Source: Ignelater luminosus (taxonomy: Eukaryota > Arthropoda > Insecta > Coleoptera > Elateridae). Taken from it: a stretch of DNA of 64,000 nucleotides. How positions within the stretch are numbered: position 1 is the first letter of the stretch; each line of letters begins with the position of its first letter. The notes under the pieces are model-generated. The model made no database searches. It saw only the letters and a program-made list of their open reading frames with translations, and was not told where the DNA came from. Location of the stretch: positions 1-64,000 of the forward strand of contig VTPC01003467.1 in NCBI GenBank assembly GCA_011009095.1. Reading direction: 5' to 3'. Both the position numbers and the translations under genes were made by a program. Positions 22,471-34,115 of the stretch are shown here, in pieces.

Positions 22471-24249
22471 ATGTCTGACTTAAAATGGAAAGATAAATTT
22501 ATTCAAACCATGATAGACCGAGACACGAAATCTTCGACACATTTTACTGTGCTTACAAATGCTCAATACAACAGCTTATTAGAAGAAGTATGTAGACAAT
22601 TGATTTGAGGTTATAACCGAGGGGTGTACCATTCGTAGCATTAAGTAGCATTAATAAGTTTCAGTTGTTTAATTAATTCACAAGCTATATAATTATTGTC
22701 AAACAAATAAAACACCTATCAAAAATAATCTAAATTTTATAATATCTATAACGTTATATTACTTATATTTATAACTTTTATACTATAACGTTTTATTTCG
22801 TAGGGTTATAAAACTCAACCTGTCGGCCTCGTTTTATAAACTACCCTACTCACAAACAAAATGACATTTTTAATACTTGCACTATAAATAACTATTTTCT
22901 AGTTTGGCGCTAGAGCTTCATTAACGCATCGTTTTCAATTGTTTGTGATTCTTTAACGATGCCTCTTGACGCACTGTTTTCTGGGTTGGTACTACTACAC
23001 ATTTTAATACTATTTTGACTATACTTTTACAAAAATAATGAAGTTACATTCTTCAGTGCAAAAAATAATATTAAAAACTTGTTCTATAATCTCATTATCG
23101 CACTTCTTCATTTTCCAGACATCAACTCGTACAATAATAAAGGGCCTTCTGAAACATGTTTTTTTATCCTAATTGTTTACAGTTGTTCGTTATAATTAAT
23201 GAAGTTTAGTAACTCTGCATCCTTTTTGTAGGTTTTGATCGCAAAGTCGGCTGCGAAAAAGGTGGCTTTGCAATATCGTCGATTGAAACGATTTGATGTT
23301 ATTGAAATAAACGGAAACAAAAAACTAATTGCTAAATCAGCAGAAAACGACATACGTTATTTTTTGCCTATTGATGAGGTGTTTGATGCTATCGATACTG
23401 CACATCGCGCAGTTGGGCATGGTGGTAGGGATAGATTACTCTCCGAAACGAGCAAAAAGTATGCAAACATAACAAAAGAAATGATAAACTTATTTTTATC
23501 CATGTGTGAAAGTTGTCATATGAAACGAACAAAAAGAAAGAAGAGTTTAGTTTCTCGACCAATTTTGCATAATCAAATGAATAGTCGCTGTCAGGTCGAT
23601 CTAATACATATGCAATCACAGAGTGATGCAGGTAACAAATTCATAATGGTGTATCAGAATCACGTAACAAAATTTGTTATTCTGAGAGCTCTTCGCACTA
23701 AAACAGCTGAAGAAGTAGCATATCACTTAGTTGATATTTTTACGCTTTTTGGCCAGAATTAAGGTTAGTGCACGGTAAACCTCGACATAGTCAAAGCCAA
23801 GGTTCCGTTGAGAGAGCCAATCAAGATGTAGAAAACATGTTGGCAACGTGGCTAAAGGACAACAACACTCTAAAATGGACAGAAGGACTTAAGTTCGTAC
23901 AATTTATGAAGAACAGAGCGCTGCACTCAGGCATCAGCATGTCACCCTACAAGGCCATGTTTGGTATGGAACCCAGGGTAGGGCTGATTACGACTAAATT
24001 GAGCGAGGTTGTTATTTTTGATTTACACACCGAGGAAGACTTAGAGAAAGTCATATCATCGACAAATTCGGGCGAGACAGAATCAGAGATGAGACAACGA
24101 AATGGCAGTGGAAATGGAAAGATAAGAGGTAGATAGTCGTGATGAGGATGACCAACAAAATGATCAATATTGCAATGAAGTCAGTAGTATTGCAACAGCT
24201 AGGAAAAGAGCTGCACTTTCTCTACGAAAGCAGGCCAAAAAAATGAAGC
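22471..24249 (+). pseudogene. intron-containing integrase-type transposase of the Ginger/KRBA2-like group, catalytically broken
   Basis: Exon 1 (22471-22587, 39 codons, MSDLKWKDKFIQTMIDRDTK...) ends in phase 0 at a GTATGT donor. A 644-bp intron (22588-23231) ends TTTTTGTAG. Exon 2 opens VLIAKSAAKK and runs to 23762. Counted from 23235 it has an HHCC zinc-binding domain (H57, H62, C91, C94) and the first integrase Asp, D122 (CQVDLIHMQSQ). The frame breaks after DIFTLFG. The next frame resumes at 23753 with PELRLVHGKPRHSQSQGSVE, where E15 of the piece from 23768 is the catalytic Glu. The block between, which in relatives holds the second Asp in a S-D-N-G motif, is missing. A further frameshift and stop lie near 24095-24130, and an acidic/basic tail (DSRDEDDQQND, RKQAKKMKQF) runs into the right repeat. 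Insect relatives are often annotated as KRAB-A domain-containing protein 2-like. Confidence 0.85.
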
Positions 24250-24399
24250 AATTTCCTTCTCTAAAATCAGTTATTTCTGAATTAGTCTGGCACTCCGCGT
24301 TTGGTCTAGGAAATTTGCGTTGTTCCTAGAGAGTGCAGGATCTTTGCGTTTGTCCTAGTCAATACTAGAATATCCGGATTTCGGGTTTGTCCGGTAACA
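24250..24399 (-). repeat. Ginger-like right inverted repeat
   Basis: Inverse copy of 22135-22284, four substitutions. The tail of the transposase gene runs into its inner part. Confidence 0.93.
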
Positions 24400-24403
24400 T
24401 ATA

Positions 24404-27400
24404 TAAAATAGAAATTTCTCATTTATTGACGAAGCAAGCTTGGTAATCCGTATATTGTAGTGATATGACGTTAGCGTTTGCTGCCCTGGACTTGATCTAA
24501 ATTAATCTTTATGGAGAATTGAATAATCGTATTTTGGTCTGTCATCACTAACATTTTGTTTATAATGTCTAACATCTATTGTGAGTTGGCTAGCCCACCA
24601 TGAGGCACCCTATGAGTTGGCTGATAGAAAATTTGCAAATAGACATTAATAAATTTTGCAGTTCATCTGGTAAAAACTAAGAAAAAGATAAACAGACGGT
24701 AAGGAAAAATCAATACTTTTCAACTACCAGGAACTGAGGCTTTTTATCCTCCACAGAAAGACCGGTACAATCATGGGTCAGGCAACAATCTGTGCAGTGC
24801 AATAGAATTCGCAGTATGTTAATTGCACATGAATGCAAAAAGCAATAAAAAACGATTACAATATTAATTCTAGGGAGCAGGAAGATTTGTAAAAAGTTCT
24901 CGAGTTGGAACAAGCAAAGTGATGATTGTCAGCACGATAACCAATATTCAATGATGGAATATTTCTCTATCTCGCAGACATTTTTCAATGTCCGTTGGTT
25001 AAAACAACAAAAAGAATTTTTAGGTTTCGTTCTAATTTATAAGTCCTTAGACCTTTCTTCTACCAAAAATGGGAGCCTTAAAAAAATTACCGTTTTGGTA
25101 TTGATTTATACCGTGGAAAAAAGTCAGGAAAAGTCTTAGTGAGAATTGACTAGCCCAAACTTAAACCTAGTCAACTACACCGCTCTATCGATTTGTCCAG
25201 GTTCTCAATAAACATTCCACTTTTATTCTGTCTGCATATTCTTTTCGCTAGCACATACAATATGATTCTGGTATGTTGTACTTCTTATGTTTCAGGTTAA
25301 GCATTGTAATTTTTAAATTTTTAGGTTGTGTATTGATATTGTACACAACAACTGGTTTTAAAAGGCTAAATGTTATCCACTTTTTTACTAATATTATTAA
25401 TTTAAAAACTGAAAGTCGATTAATAGAAAGTAGAATTGGCAAAATTAGGTAAAAGTTACAAAGAAACTACTTACTTACAACATACAATTTTTTAAAGTAC
25501 AGAATTCAAAATCATTTTGTAACATAAAAAAAATAAAATACTAGAAACAAAAAATAACAAGGAATACTAAAAAGTAAAATAGGATAATTAAAACATTTCT
25601 AGAAAATCAACGTGAAATGGAAAAAGTTTAAGACAAATTTGTATTTTTCTATTTAAATTAGGTAAAAAGTGCTTGAAGCGTAAAGAGCATAAGTTAAATA
25701 GAAAGGGTCTAAGGGTCTACCTTCAAAAATTAATTTAAAGCTTTGTGGTCTGTATATTTCCTATCATATCGTATTATAAAAGGCATTAGACCTTAAAAGT
25801 ATAAAGATATATGTTGAGAAACAGTTCCCCAATTCTATATGTTACATTAAAAATCCAATTAGAATTAGGTTCTTTTACAATTGAATAAGCTGCTTTTAAC
25901 CTAAGCTGTGTGATTCAAGTTTTAATTTTATTTTCCTGAGGATTTTCTCAAAATCTTACAAAGGAAAAGAACTGTGTTTTACTTTCAGTATACGACATTA
26001 CGCTACTAAATTTAAAAAAACAAGAAGAAAGTTCAAAATTAAATGCAAATCTTAAAAATAACTTTTTTATAATTTATAGAACTCGACGGTCATCCCCTGT
26101 AGGTTATCCACTGTGCTGCGGCTTCTTCACATGATACTGTGTCATTATTTTTCAACATTTAATTTTGAACTGTATTGCAATAATATTTTTAAATTTTTAT
26201 TTTAAATTCAACTATAATTTTCCAAATTAATGTGCCCATTGAAAATAAAAAGTTGATATCCATGAAAAGTAGCACGGAGCAAAGTTTAATTTATTGCAAT
26301 AAGAGGTAATAATGAGTAAAATAATACTCTAATTGATTACGTTTCATTACTAGAATACAGAAACAAAATATTCTACTAACCTCTACATTTCAACTCCAAC
26401 CTCAGCTACATGCGATAAATTCGATTACGCTAAGCAATCCTTCTAAGGTTGTGATTAGATTCCAGTAGTAATGCAGGGTCGGAAAGCAAATAAGGGTCGG
26501 AAGTTCACCTGAAACAATCAACAGTTGCAGTAAGTAAAGATTTACGTAAAATTATGTTGTTCTTTTACTTCACTGATAGAATATTTACTTTGCTCTTGGA
26601 CCATTAATTGAAATTTGATGTGTTGGGGAGGGAAGAATCGATCTCTAAATCTAGGTAGTACTTTAGAAAAGCGCAATAGAAGCGGTGGAAAAATCAATAT
26701 CATTCATATTAGAGCTAAAGATCTTTGAGCCTAGTTATAAGTAATGCAAAATGGCATTTTAATGTCAATTCTTTTATTGAAATTTTTGCTATTCAAATTA
26801 ATAAACCTTGATGATTCTTCTTCTCAAATTTTGTACTGGTTTAAATTTGCTTTTATATATTTCATAAAATTGTCTAAGAATTCAAACTGCTTAAGATCTG
26901 CTCAAATCTGTTTCCTATTTCTTGATTTATTGCACTTAATTAGATTCTCAGAAAAAATGAATTTAAAGTTTACCTAATAAAGACCAACTCATCAAGTTCA
27001 ACATGAGTGTAATCTGATAAAGGGTAATAGTAGGACGTTGTCTTATCAGTAGTTTTTAAGTTGATCTGTTATAATAATAAATTTATTTCATGGTGGATAA
27101 GGTAGGAACTGCAACAGCCACCTAGACGTTGTAAACCCGAAAGCGGATCAGCGTTAAGATGTAGAATTACAGTCGGCACAATAAACTAAATACTTAACAT
27201 AATTAATTATCATTGCAAATTTGACGTTATATTAATGGTAGATGGCAAATGGTAAATTATGTATTCCTTGTTCTTGTTTCTAAGATTACTCATGAGGTCT
27301 GGGACACTAAAAGGTAGCGCAAATTTTAATTTATGATCCGAGAATTAAATTCTTTTTATTTCGAAATATAAGTAAGAAGAAAATCGTAGCTTTTGTGTAA

Positions 27401-29319
27401 TCCAGATCGTCTTAGATCTCGAGTTCGCATTCTAGTTGGATAGCTAAAGTTTAAAAAGTACCGTACAGCAGTAAAATGGTTTTCAAAGCGTAAAAAACAA
27501 CATCACAAATAAAAAGACTTTAATACCTGTTAAGTCACTTATGCTTTAGCTTCCTGGTTTGTTTTTAGTCCTTCTATATCAAAATAATTCTTAATTCTAA
27601 GCCCATTGCAAATAAGCCACTGGACTTTGTATACAAGTCAGATAGGCATTTATCTATGACCAACAATCATAGAGAGGTTACTTTGATTATATTTTCTCAT
27701 CTGAAACTACCAAGCATATTGTCTATTTTCTATGTTATATACAAACTGCTCAGAATTTAAAGCTATAGGGCTTTGACTTTCTTTCTCTCCGCTGCTTGCA
27801 GTTGTGGTGGCGGTAGTACGGAATTATGGATTCGTCCACATCAACATTTTTGATGCTTTTTGGTATGCATGCCATAAAACGATTATTCAAATGCTTTATA
27901 AGAGGTCACACCTTTCCGAATTTGTCATTTAGAGTTAGCTTTAAATTTTATTCAAAATGGGCATTCTTTAGTATTTCCTTAAACCTGTCGCGAGAGATTG
28001 CTTAAGAAATCATGATATTTTCTAAATCGCCGTCCAAACACCAATACCACTCTCTTCTTGGCAATTAATTGTATCCTGATAGAAGAAGGGCAGCTAAAAA
28101 CACTTTCAGCTCTCTTTTGGAGGTATTAAATGTGCTGCTTGCATTTTGTTTCCTTGAATATTGTTTACTCGGCATTCCAAAACAGCTCAGATAATTCAAT
28201 AGGACTTATATGAAACGATCTAGTTAAATTATCATAATTTACACTTTCTAATAATATTTGGTTTTTTAGATCAACCTCATTCCATGCATCTGAAAACTTT
28301 TTTTTCTATTTTGTCTTTGTTTTTCAAATGCCCCGAGTCATCATCAGAGTTGTTATACGGTGGTGTTGTGTAAACATCAGCAGACTGAAACTCCTCGTTT
28401 GACAATTTATTCAATAAACATTTTCTTCAGAATGCTTTTTTTTTCGTAAAACGTACTGCAATCTGTTGCATCTACTCGTAAAATATGCGCAGACCGTTAC
28501 AAAACTTAGATAAGTACATACCTACTTATGGCCAAGTTCTATTATAGGGACACACCAAATTCTCGCTATAACAAGCAATCATTCAACGTTATAATAAAAT
28601 TACTATACTGTATGCAGAAACTACTCTACTAAGTATTACAATATAAGCAAAACAAATCAGGATCGTACAAAACTTACCAATAACTTTGTTAAATTATTGC
28701 ACAAAAAGATTGGACTTGAAAATAAATGCGCGACTGTCACATGCCTTGTACATAAACTTTGGCTATCCTACAATTATTTATAGCTAACGGATGCCTACTG
28801 GAATCCAGAAGCACATTAACTTTCGGTAAGATATCGCTAGAAAACAAATAAAAAAAAAGGATTGAAACATGGTTACGAGTGGGTTGAGAAAGGCTGTGAC
28901 TATGATCAGTCAAGTGAACTTGATTAATAAATCTAAAAACCATTCTTTGTAGTCTGCACAAAACGTTTAGTGACGTTGTCCACTATTAGATACTTTGTCA
29001 AGTGCAATTAATACCATCGACGGTAAAGAAAATCCTGAAACTACTTTAAGGCGTAAAACTAAATTGCGCAAATATTACATTTTGAAATACTTTAATAGTT
29101 GGATGGCTTGTGATTTTCTTCATGTGTTCTAACACCAACAACTAAAGACTAACAGATCAGCAAGTCGGAAACAGAATTTGTGCAAGTACTGGAAAGCTCT
29201 CATTATGAGTTCGGCAGCAAGGTTTGGTTACATTTTCAATCCCTTTTCCGCTGCATTAGTTACTAATTAGAGATTTCATATTCAAAACACCAAAATAAGC
29301 GCAAGTTATTCTTTTAGAA
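24404..29319. other. long non-coding stretch with a decayed coding-like patch near 27.8-28.5 kb
   Basis: Mostly A+T-rich with no recognisable genes. Around 27790-28500 the minus strand carries short protein-like pieces, e.g. SADVYTTPPYNSDDDSGHLK (near 28370) followed by KNKDKIEKKF, and VVLVFGRRFRKYHDFL near 28040, suggesting an old broken open frame with an acidic stretch. I do not recognise the family. A TCTGGTAAAAACTAA motif at about 24669 recurs at about 22009, on the other side of the Ginger insertion. Confidence 0.35.
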
Positions 29320-29321
29320 TA

Positions 29322-30616
29322 ACACATCGTTCAATAAGTCCCGAGACTAACAACGAAAACAACATTTTTTTTTTCAAAAATCATTTTTATTCATCAATAT
29401 AATCTCCTTTTAGAGTGATACAATCTTTCCAACGCCTTTCCAACATTTCTATACCATGTTTATAGAAGGATTTATCCTTTGCTTCAAAATAGGCTTCAGT
29501 TTCGGCAATGACCTCCTCATTCGAGCCAAACTTTTTTTCCCTGGAGCATTTTTTTGAGATCAGCAAAGAGCCAGTAGTCGCTGGGGGCTAAATCTGGCGA
29601 ATACGGGGGGTGGGGAAGCAAATCAAAGCCCAACTCGTAGATTTTTGCCATTGTTTTCATGGACTTGTGGCATGGTGCATTGTCTTGCTGAAAAAGGATT
29701 TTTTTCTTCTTCATGTGCGGTCGTTTTGCTGCGATCTCCTCCTTCAAACGTACCAACAAGTCAATATAATAATCACTGTTGATCGATTTACCTTTTTCCA
29801 GGTAGTCAATGAAAATGACGCCATGTGTATCCCAAAAAACAGACGCCATGACTTTGCCAGCAGATTGCTGCGTTTTTAGACGCTTTGGGCGGCTTTCGCC
29901 AGCCATGCGCCACTCAGATGATTGCCGATTCGACTCCGGAGTGAAATGATGTATCCATGTTTCATCCATGGTCACGTATCGACGCAGGAAATCCTTTTTA
30001 TTGCGAGTAAATAGCGATAAACAGCTCTCTGAGTCGTCGATTCGTTGCTGTTTTTGTTCCATTGAAAGCAATCGCGGCACCCACTTGGAAAAAACCTTTT
30101 TCATGCTCAATTTCTCATGAAGGATTGTAAATACGCTTCCAGATTATATCTGTGTCATTTCTGCAATCTCACGGACCTTTACTTTGCGATTTTTCATTAC
30201 GATCTTGAATACTTCACTCACATTTTCCGGTGTAACGGCTTCCAATGGCCTACCCGAACATTCCGCATCGTTTGTGTCCGTACGACCACGTTTAAACTCA
30301 GCATACCAACGACAAATCATTGATTTGGATGGAGAGGAGTCCGGGTAACGTTTCTCAAGCCATTGCTGGGCTTCTACGGTGTTTTTACCCATTAAAAAAC
30401 AATTTTTTATCAACACCCGAAACTCGCTTTGTTCCATTTTTCAAACAAATTACAAAGTGACTTTACTCTAACCTCGATAACTCTGCTGTTTGTGGTCCAA
30501 TCGACGTGAAATTTTTACACGTTTCATGTGAAGGTTCGCACTCTAGGGAAACGTGGCTAGTTTGGTACTACTAGCACCATCTCTGGGTTAGTCTCGGGAC
30601 TTATTGAACGATGTGT
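29322..30616 (-). mobile_element. full-length mariner element, nearly intact
   Basis: 1295 bp. The left end begins ACACATCGTTCAATAAGTCC and the right end is its reverse complement; matching continues through CGAGACTAAC, about 30 bp in all, without mismatch. TA flanks both sides (29320-29321 and 30617-30618). The single minus-strand transposase gene has one stop and one homopolymer frameshift. Confidence 0.93.
29387..30437 (-). pseudogene. mariner transposase (DD34D), one stop and one frameshift
   Basis: The start is ATG at 30437 (MEQSEFRVLIKNCFLMGKN). The N-terminal half holds two helix-turn-helix regions (SKSMICRWYAEFKRGRTD; KVKVREIAEM) joined by a GRP-type linker (AECSGRPLEAV). A TAA at 30146-30144 interrupts the frame just after EIAEMTQI, and the same frame continues to about 29517. 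The catalytic triad is visible: TMDETWIHHFTPE, FQQDNAPCH and HPPYSPDLAPSD, with 34 residues between the second and third Asp. At 29532-29538 a run of seven T (A on the coding strand) carries one base too many. Past it, the expected tail (NEEVIAETEAYFE ... LKGDYIDE) runs to a stop at 29389-29387. The 1051-nt span corresponds to 349 codons plus one extra base. It would act in the nucleus on its own ~30-bp ends. Confidence 0.9.
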
Positions 30617-30618
30617 TA

Positions 30619-33030
30619 TTAGGTTGCAATGACAGCCTAATATAGCGTATACGTAGCCATAACTATTGCTGAACTTGTAATGGGTACTACTGAAGAGTCT
30701 TTAAATGTTGTTATAGTCTGATCTTTGAATGTCGCTAGTAGTTATCTAATAAGTACAGTTGTTACGGGTAAAACTGGAATTAGAGATCCACCGGTAGTGC
30801 AATCATATACATAATAGGTATGCCATCTGATTTGCTAAGTTTTCTACAGTCAAAGACGAGTCGTGGACTAATAAAGCTTAGAGCAAACAATGTGCGGTAG
30901 TAGGAATACGATAATCTTGGGGTTCTTGAAGTTAATAGGGCGCCAGCTGTAGTTGTATGACGATGAGCTAGTTTTGAATAGAATACCCTACAACTGGGAT
31001 CGAACCACGGGTTTAAATATTACACAAAGAAATAAAATAGAGACTGTGCTGCATTCTAATAAGATAAACAATAAATGATCAAGGTAAGTTAATACATATA
31101 TTAGTATTGTGTAAAACAAATAAATATACAAGAGAAGATTACAGCAATCCGGTTACACAATTGGAACATAACACAATCTTGCATAGACAGTTTGAGACAT
31201 ATAAACAAAGTACACAAAACAAATAAATATACGATAAACAAGACCGGACGAAACGTATCTACATTTACGGTTTAACAATCCAGCATGGTACATTCAGTAC
31301 TGAAATAAGAAAGCTAAAAGACATACATAATATAAAATAACCGTACATGTTTGAGATAAGCTTCGTTGATCTGTTATGATAAAAGCATAAATAATAACAA
31401 AAATAAACGGGGCAATAAGTAATACACAAAGTTTAGCTTTTAAATCACCACCTGCAGGTGTTGTTGCATAGAGCCGAAGCTTTCGATCGTAAAAACAGAT
31501 AAATAATACGTTAAGCCAAATACTTTAATTGAAGTTATTGTTAAACAAGAAAATCCAAATAAAGTTATTGAATAACAAAGCGTTACGTTAATAATCTTTA
31601 GCATGTACAAACAACAAAGATAAATGCTAGTTACATACAAATCTTGTTCATAAAGAGTAAACAAATAAAAGTTATCGAAATTCAAAGCAAGACAGTTACG
31701 TTATAGTTTGACATGTAATCCAATTTACTATGCGCAAATAAATTTAACGGTCCTGTCACCACTGTGAATGGTTCAACAGATTTTTTGCTAATAGCAACTG
31801 GTGTTCGCAGATTTTTCACCAGTTCGAGACGATCGGTGGTGAGAAGATAAAGTTGTAGATAATGTTTGCAAATAATTGCGGTGACAGATTGGCAATTGGG
31901 GTTTGCCAATAATGCTTCTTCACAAAAAAATATAAAAATAGGTAGCGATATTCACCTAGCAGGAACTAATCCGATTATAAGCAGGATAAGCATTCAGTGC
32001 ACTGAACTCGCGGCACTTGTATTACAGCGATAACACATAAAATTATACAACTTATATTACAAAGATAACACATAAATATGTACAGGTGCGAACGTCTTTC
32101 TCACACGGTCGGTAATGCGATATTTTAATTAAGTTATAAAACATCTGAGTAGAGTACGGCAGTACGAATACCAAATAAAAATTCGAAGAACAAAGAGGGT
32201 TCGAATACGGTACGATAAGGAACTGAACGGTAGAAAGAGTCTATTTGCTGGATTTACTGGAGCGGTCCGCTGGTCGGCAAAGTGTTGAAGGTACGAGAAT
32301 ACGGAATTTGATATATCCGGACCTACCGAGAATTATCATTAATTAATAAATCGAAGACAGAGTGCAATCGCGCAATTTACACTCAGGCTTTGCACCTTAT
32401 TAGAAGCATGGACTTCACGGTATTATGCGAGATTTCTAAAGTTTCAAATACCTACTAGGGTTAACACAGTAAATGCGTGTTGACTTGACGGTAGCTGACG
32501 GAAAATTCTCTCCAGTTTTCAAGCGACAAATGCCAATTTCAACCATCAAGAAAGTTGAACTAGCAGATAATTGGTTATTGAAGGAATCGTATGTTTAAAC
32601 AATCCAATCAACTATTGCAACCAGGGCAGGACATAACGAGAATTTTCATCTTGCATATGATGTTTGCAGGAACCATAAGTCTTACTGATGCTTGTCAAGC
32701 TGACAAAATTTATAGCTTTAGGGGTAATAAAACTATCAAAGGGTTCAAATTTCTACGAAATAGCATAAATGCAACGAAAAAAATAAGCATTTAAAGAGAG
32801 AATTTAATATTTAAGAAAACAGTTCACAGAAGAGTACCAAAAAATTTTAACGTCCTCACGACATAAACTTTGTTAATGTCGGGAGCATTAAACTAAAAAT
32901 TTTTATATTAGAGAACGACGTTAAATTTAATTCTAAAAGGAAATAATGTATTTACAAGGGCGAAAAGATTTAAAACAAGAAAGCGATATATTGTTATTTA
33001 TAAAAATAAATAACTTAGTATAGAAAGTTC
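30619..33030. other. non-coding stretch
   Basis: No gene recognised. At 30995-31015 the minus strand has GTGGTTCGATCCCAG, resembling a tRNA B box, but no cloverleaf can be built around it. The open frames at 31440-31909 and 32591-32794 show no family resemblance. Confidence 0.5.
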
Positions 33031-33032
33031 GT

Positions 33033-33400
33033 TAATTAGTGCTTTACCAAGGAAAGAGCACAGGTTCGGATTTTGAGGATTTTGGCGTTGAGGCATCGGT
33101 TGTTCTAAATCTTGCTACTAAATTGCAAAAGAATTATAAAGAACAGAAATTTAATTTTTTTAACGATAACTTTTTCTCAGCCTTACCCCTGTCAAGACGA
33201 ATGAGCGAGATTGGCTATAATTGCACTCGTACTTTGAAGCAAAACCGTATTGAAAATTGTCTTTTAGTAGACAATAAAAACATTAATAAGGAATCTAGAA
33301 GCCCTTCCACTCGTTTATAAACTCCAATAAAAATATAATCGTAATGCAGCGAAAAGACAACGCTATTGTTCGTCTACCGTCACGTCGTACTGAAAATTGA
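33033..33400 (+). pseudogene. piggyBac-type transposase fragment (central part)
   Basis: Opens with LYQGKSTGSDFEDFGVEASV, continues through NFFNDNFFSALPLSRRMSEI (the D-N-F-F block that carries a catalytic Asp in piggyBac transposases) and NRIENCLLVDNKNINKE. It stops at 33318-33320. A frameshifted continuation near 33345-33395 (MQRKDNAIVRLPS) corresponds to the MWKDNNAVKVLS segment of the fragment at 15559-15783, so the two pieces belong to related elements. Upstream and downstream domains and the inverted repeats are not found. Confidence 0.7.
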
Positions 33401-33869
33401 AACATTTGTTTTTTCTATCATAACATAATATGAACAAAAGTAACTTAGACCATCAAATGGAATTCAGATAAGTAAATGGTGAAAAAATCAAAATAAATCA
33501 AAATAAAAAATTTGGCCATTTATGGGTAAGTGGTAAGGTTTGGCTGCTTGTCAGGGAACGTGGATTTCTAGTATTTGCTTAGTAAAACTTTCAGGTTGAA
33601 AAATCTAAAATGTACAGAAACAAAGAAATAAACTTGTCAGTGTTTAAAATAATAATATATTTAAAAAGATGCCTGTGTTTCAGAGAAAAATTTGTAATTG
33701 CCACCGAAAATATTTTAAAATAGGAGTACAACATGGAACTAATTTCATTCCAAAACTTGTAGAAAATGTAACAAATAATCTTTTTAAAAGTGATACTATC
33801 TTTCAAATAAATCTTCCAAAAATAGTCTTGACAATTGTTTTAATAAAAGCACTTAAAGAATTCTTGCTT

Positions 33870-34115
33870 AAAAATATTAATTCCGCGGCCAACCGAATAG
33901 ACGTTACGTAAATCAACTTACTAAAATGAAATGACGATATCTACCTAATATAAAACTTGTTGAACTCATATTTACTCAAAACTTTTGTCGTTTTCCAAGT
34001 TTTTACCTTATTCTTTTGTGAAATATTTAATTCGAGCTATATGTTTCCTCCAGAATTACGTAGCACGATATTCTGACACTTGTAATATCACTATACGATG
34101 TGCAGTAAGTCTTAA
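33870..34115 (+). repeat. dispersed repeat, copy 2 (unclassified)
   Basis: Direct-orientation relative of 19150-19420: shares TATAAAACTTGTTGAA, TTTACTCAAAACTTTT, GTGAAATATTTAATTCGAGC and GATATTCTGACACTTG in the same order. Diverged, with small indels. Confidence 0.45.

Larger units (their letters stand above)
22135..24399 (+). mobile_element. Ginger-like DNA transposon with 150-bp inverted repeats and TATA target duplication
   Basis: The element begins TGTTACCGGACAAACCCG at 22135 and ends with its reverse complement at 24399. The arms (22135-22284 and 24250-24399) are 150 bp each and differ at four positions with no gaps. Both sides are flanked by TATA (22131-22134 and 24400-24403), a 4-bp target duplication as known for Ginger elements, whose ends also start TGT. 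Inside is an intron-containing integrase-like gene. Subterminal ACAAACGCAAA-type motifs recur two to four times in each arm and could be transposase-binding sites (inference). Confidence 0.9.

Noticed and set aside
29610-30323. Plus-strand open frames over the 29-kb mariner
   Set aside because: They are antisense shadows of the minus-strand transposase.
30990-31020. tRNA-like B box (GGTTCGATCCC) on the minus strand
   Set aside because: No T-stem pairing and no acceptor, D or anticodon arms can be built around it.
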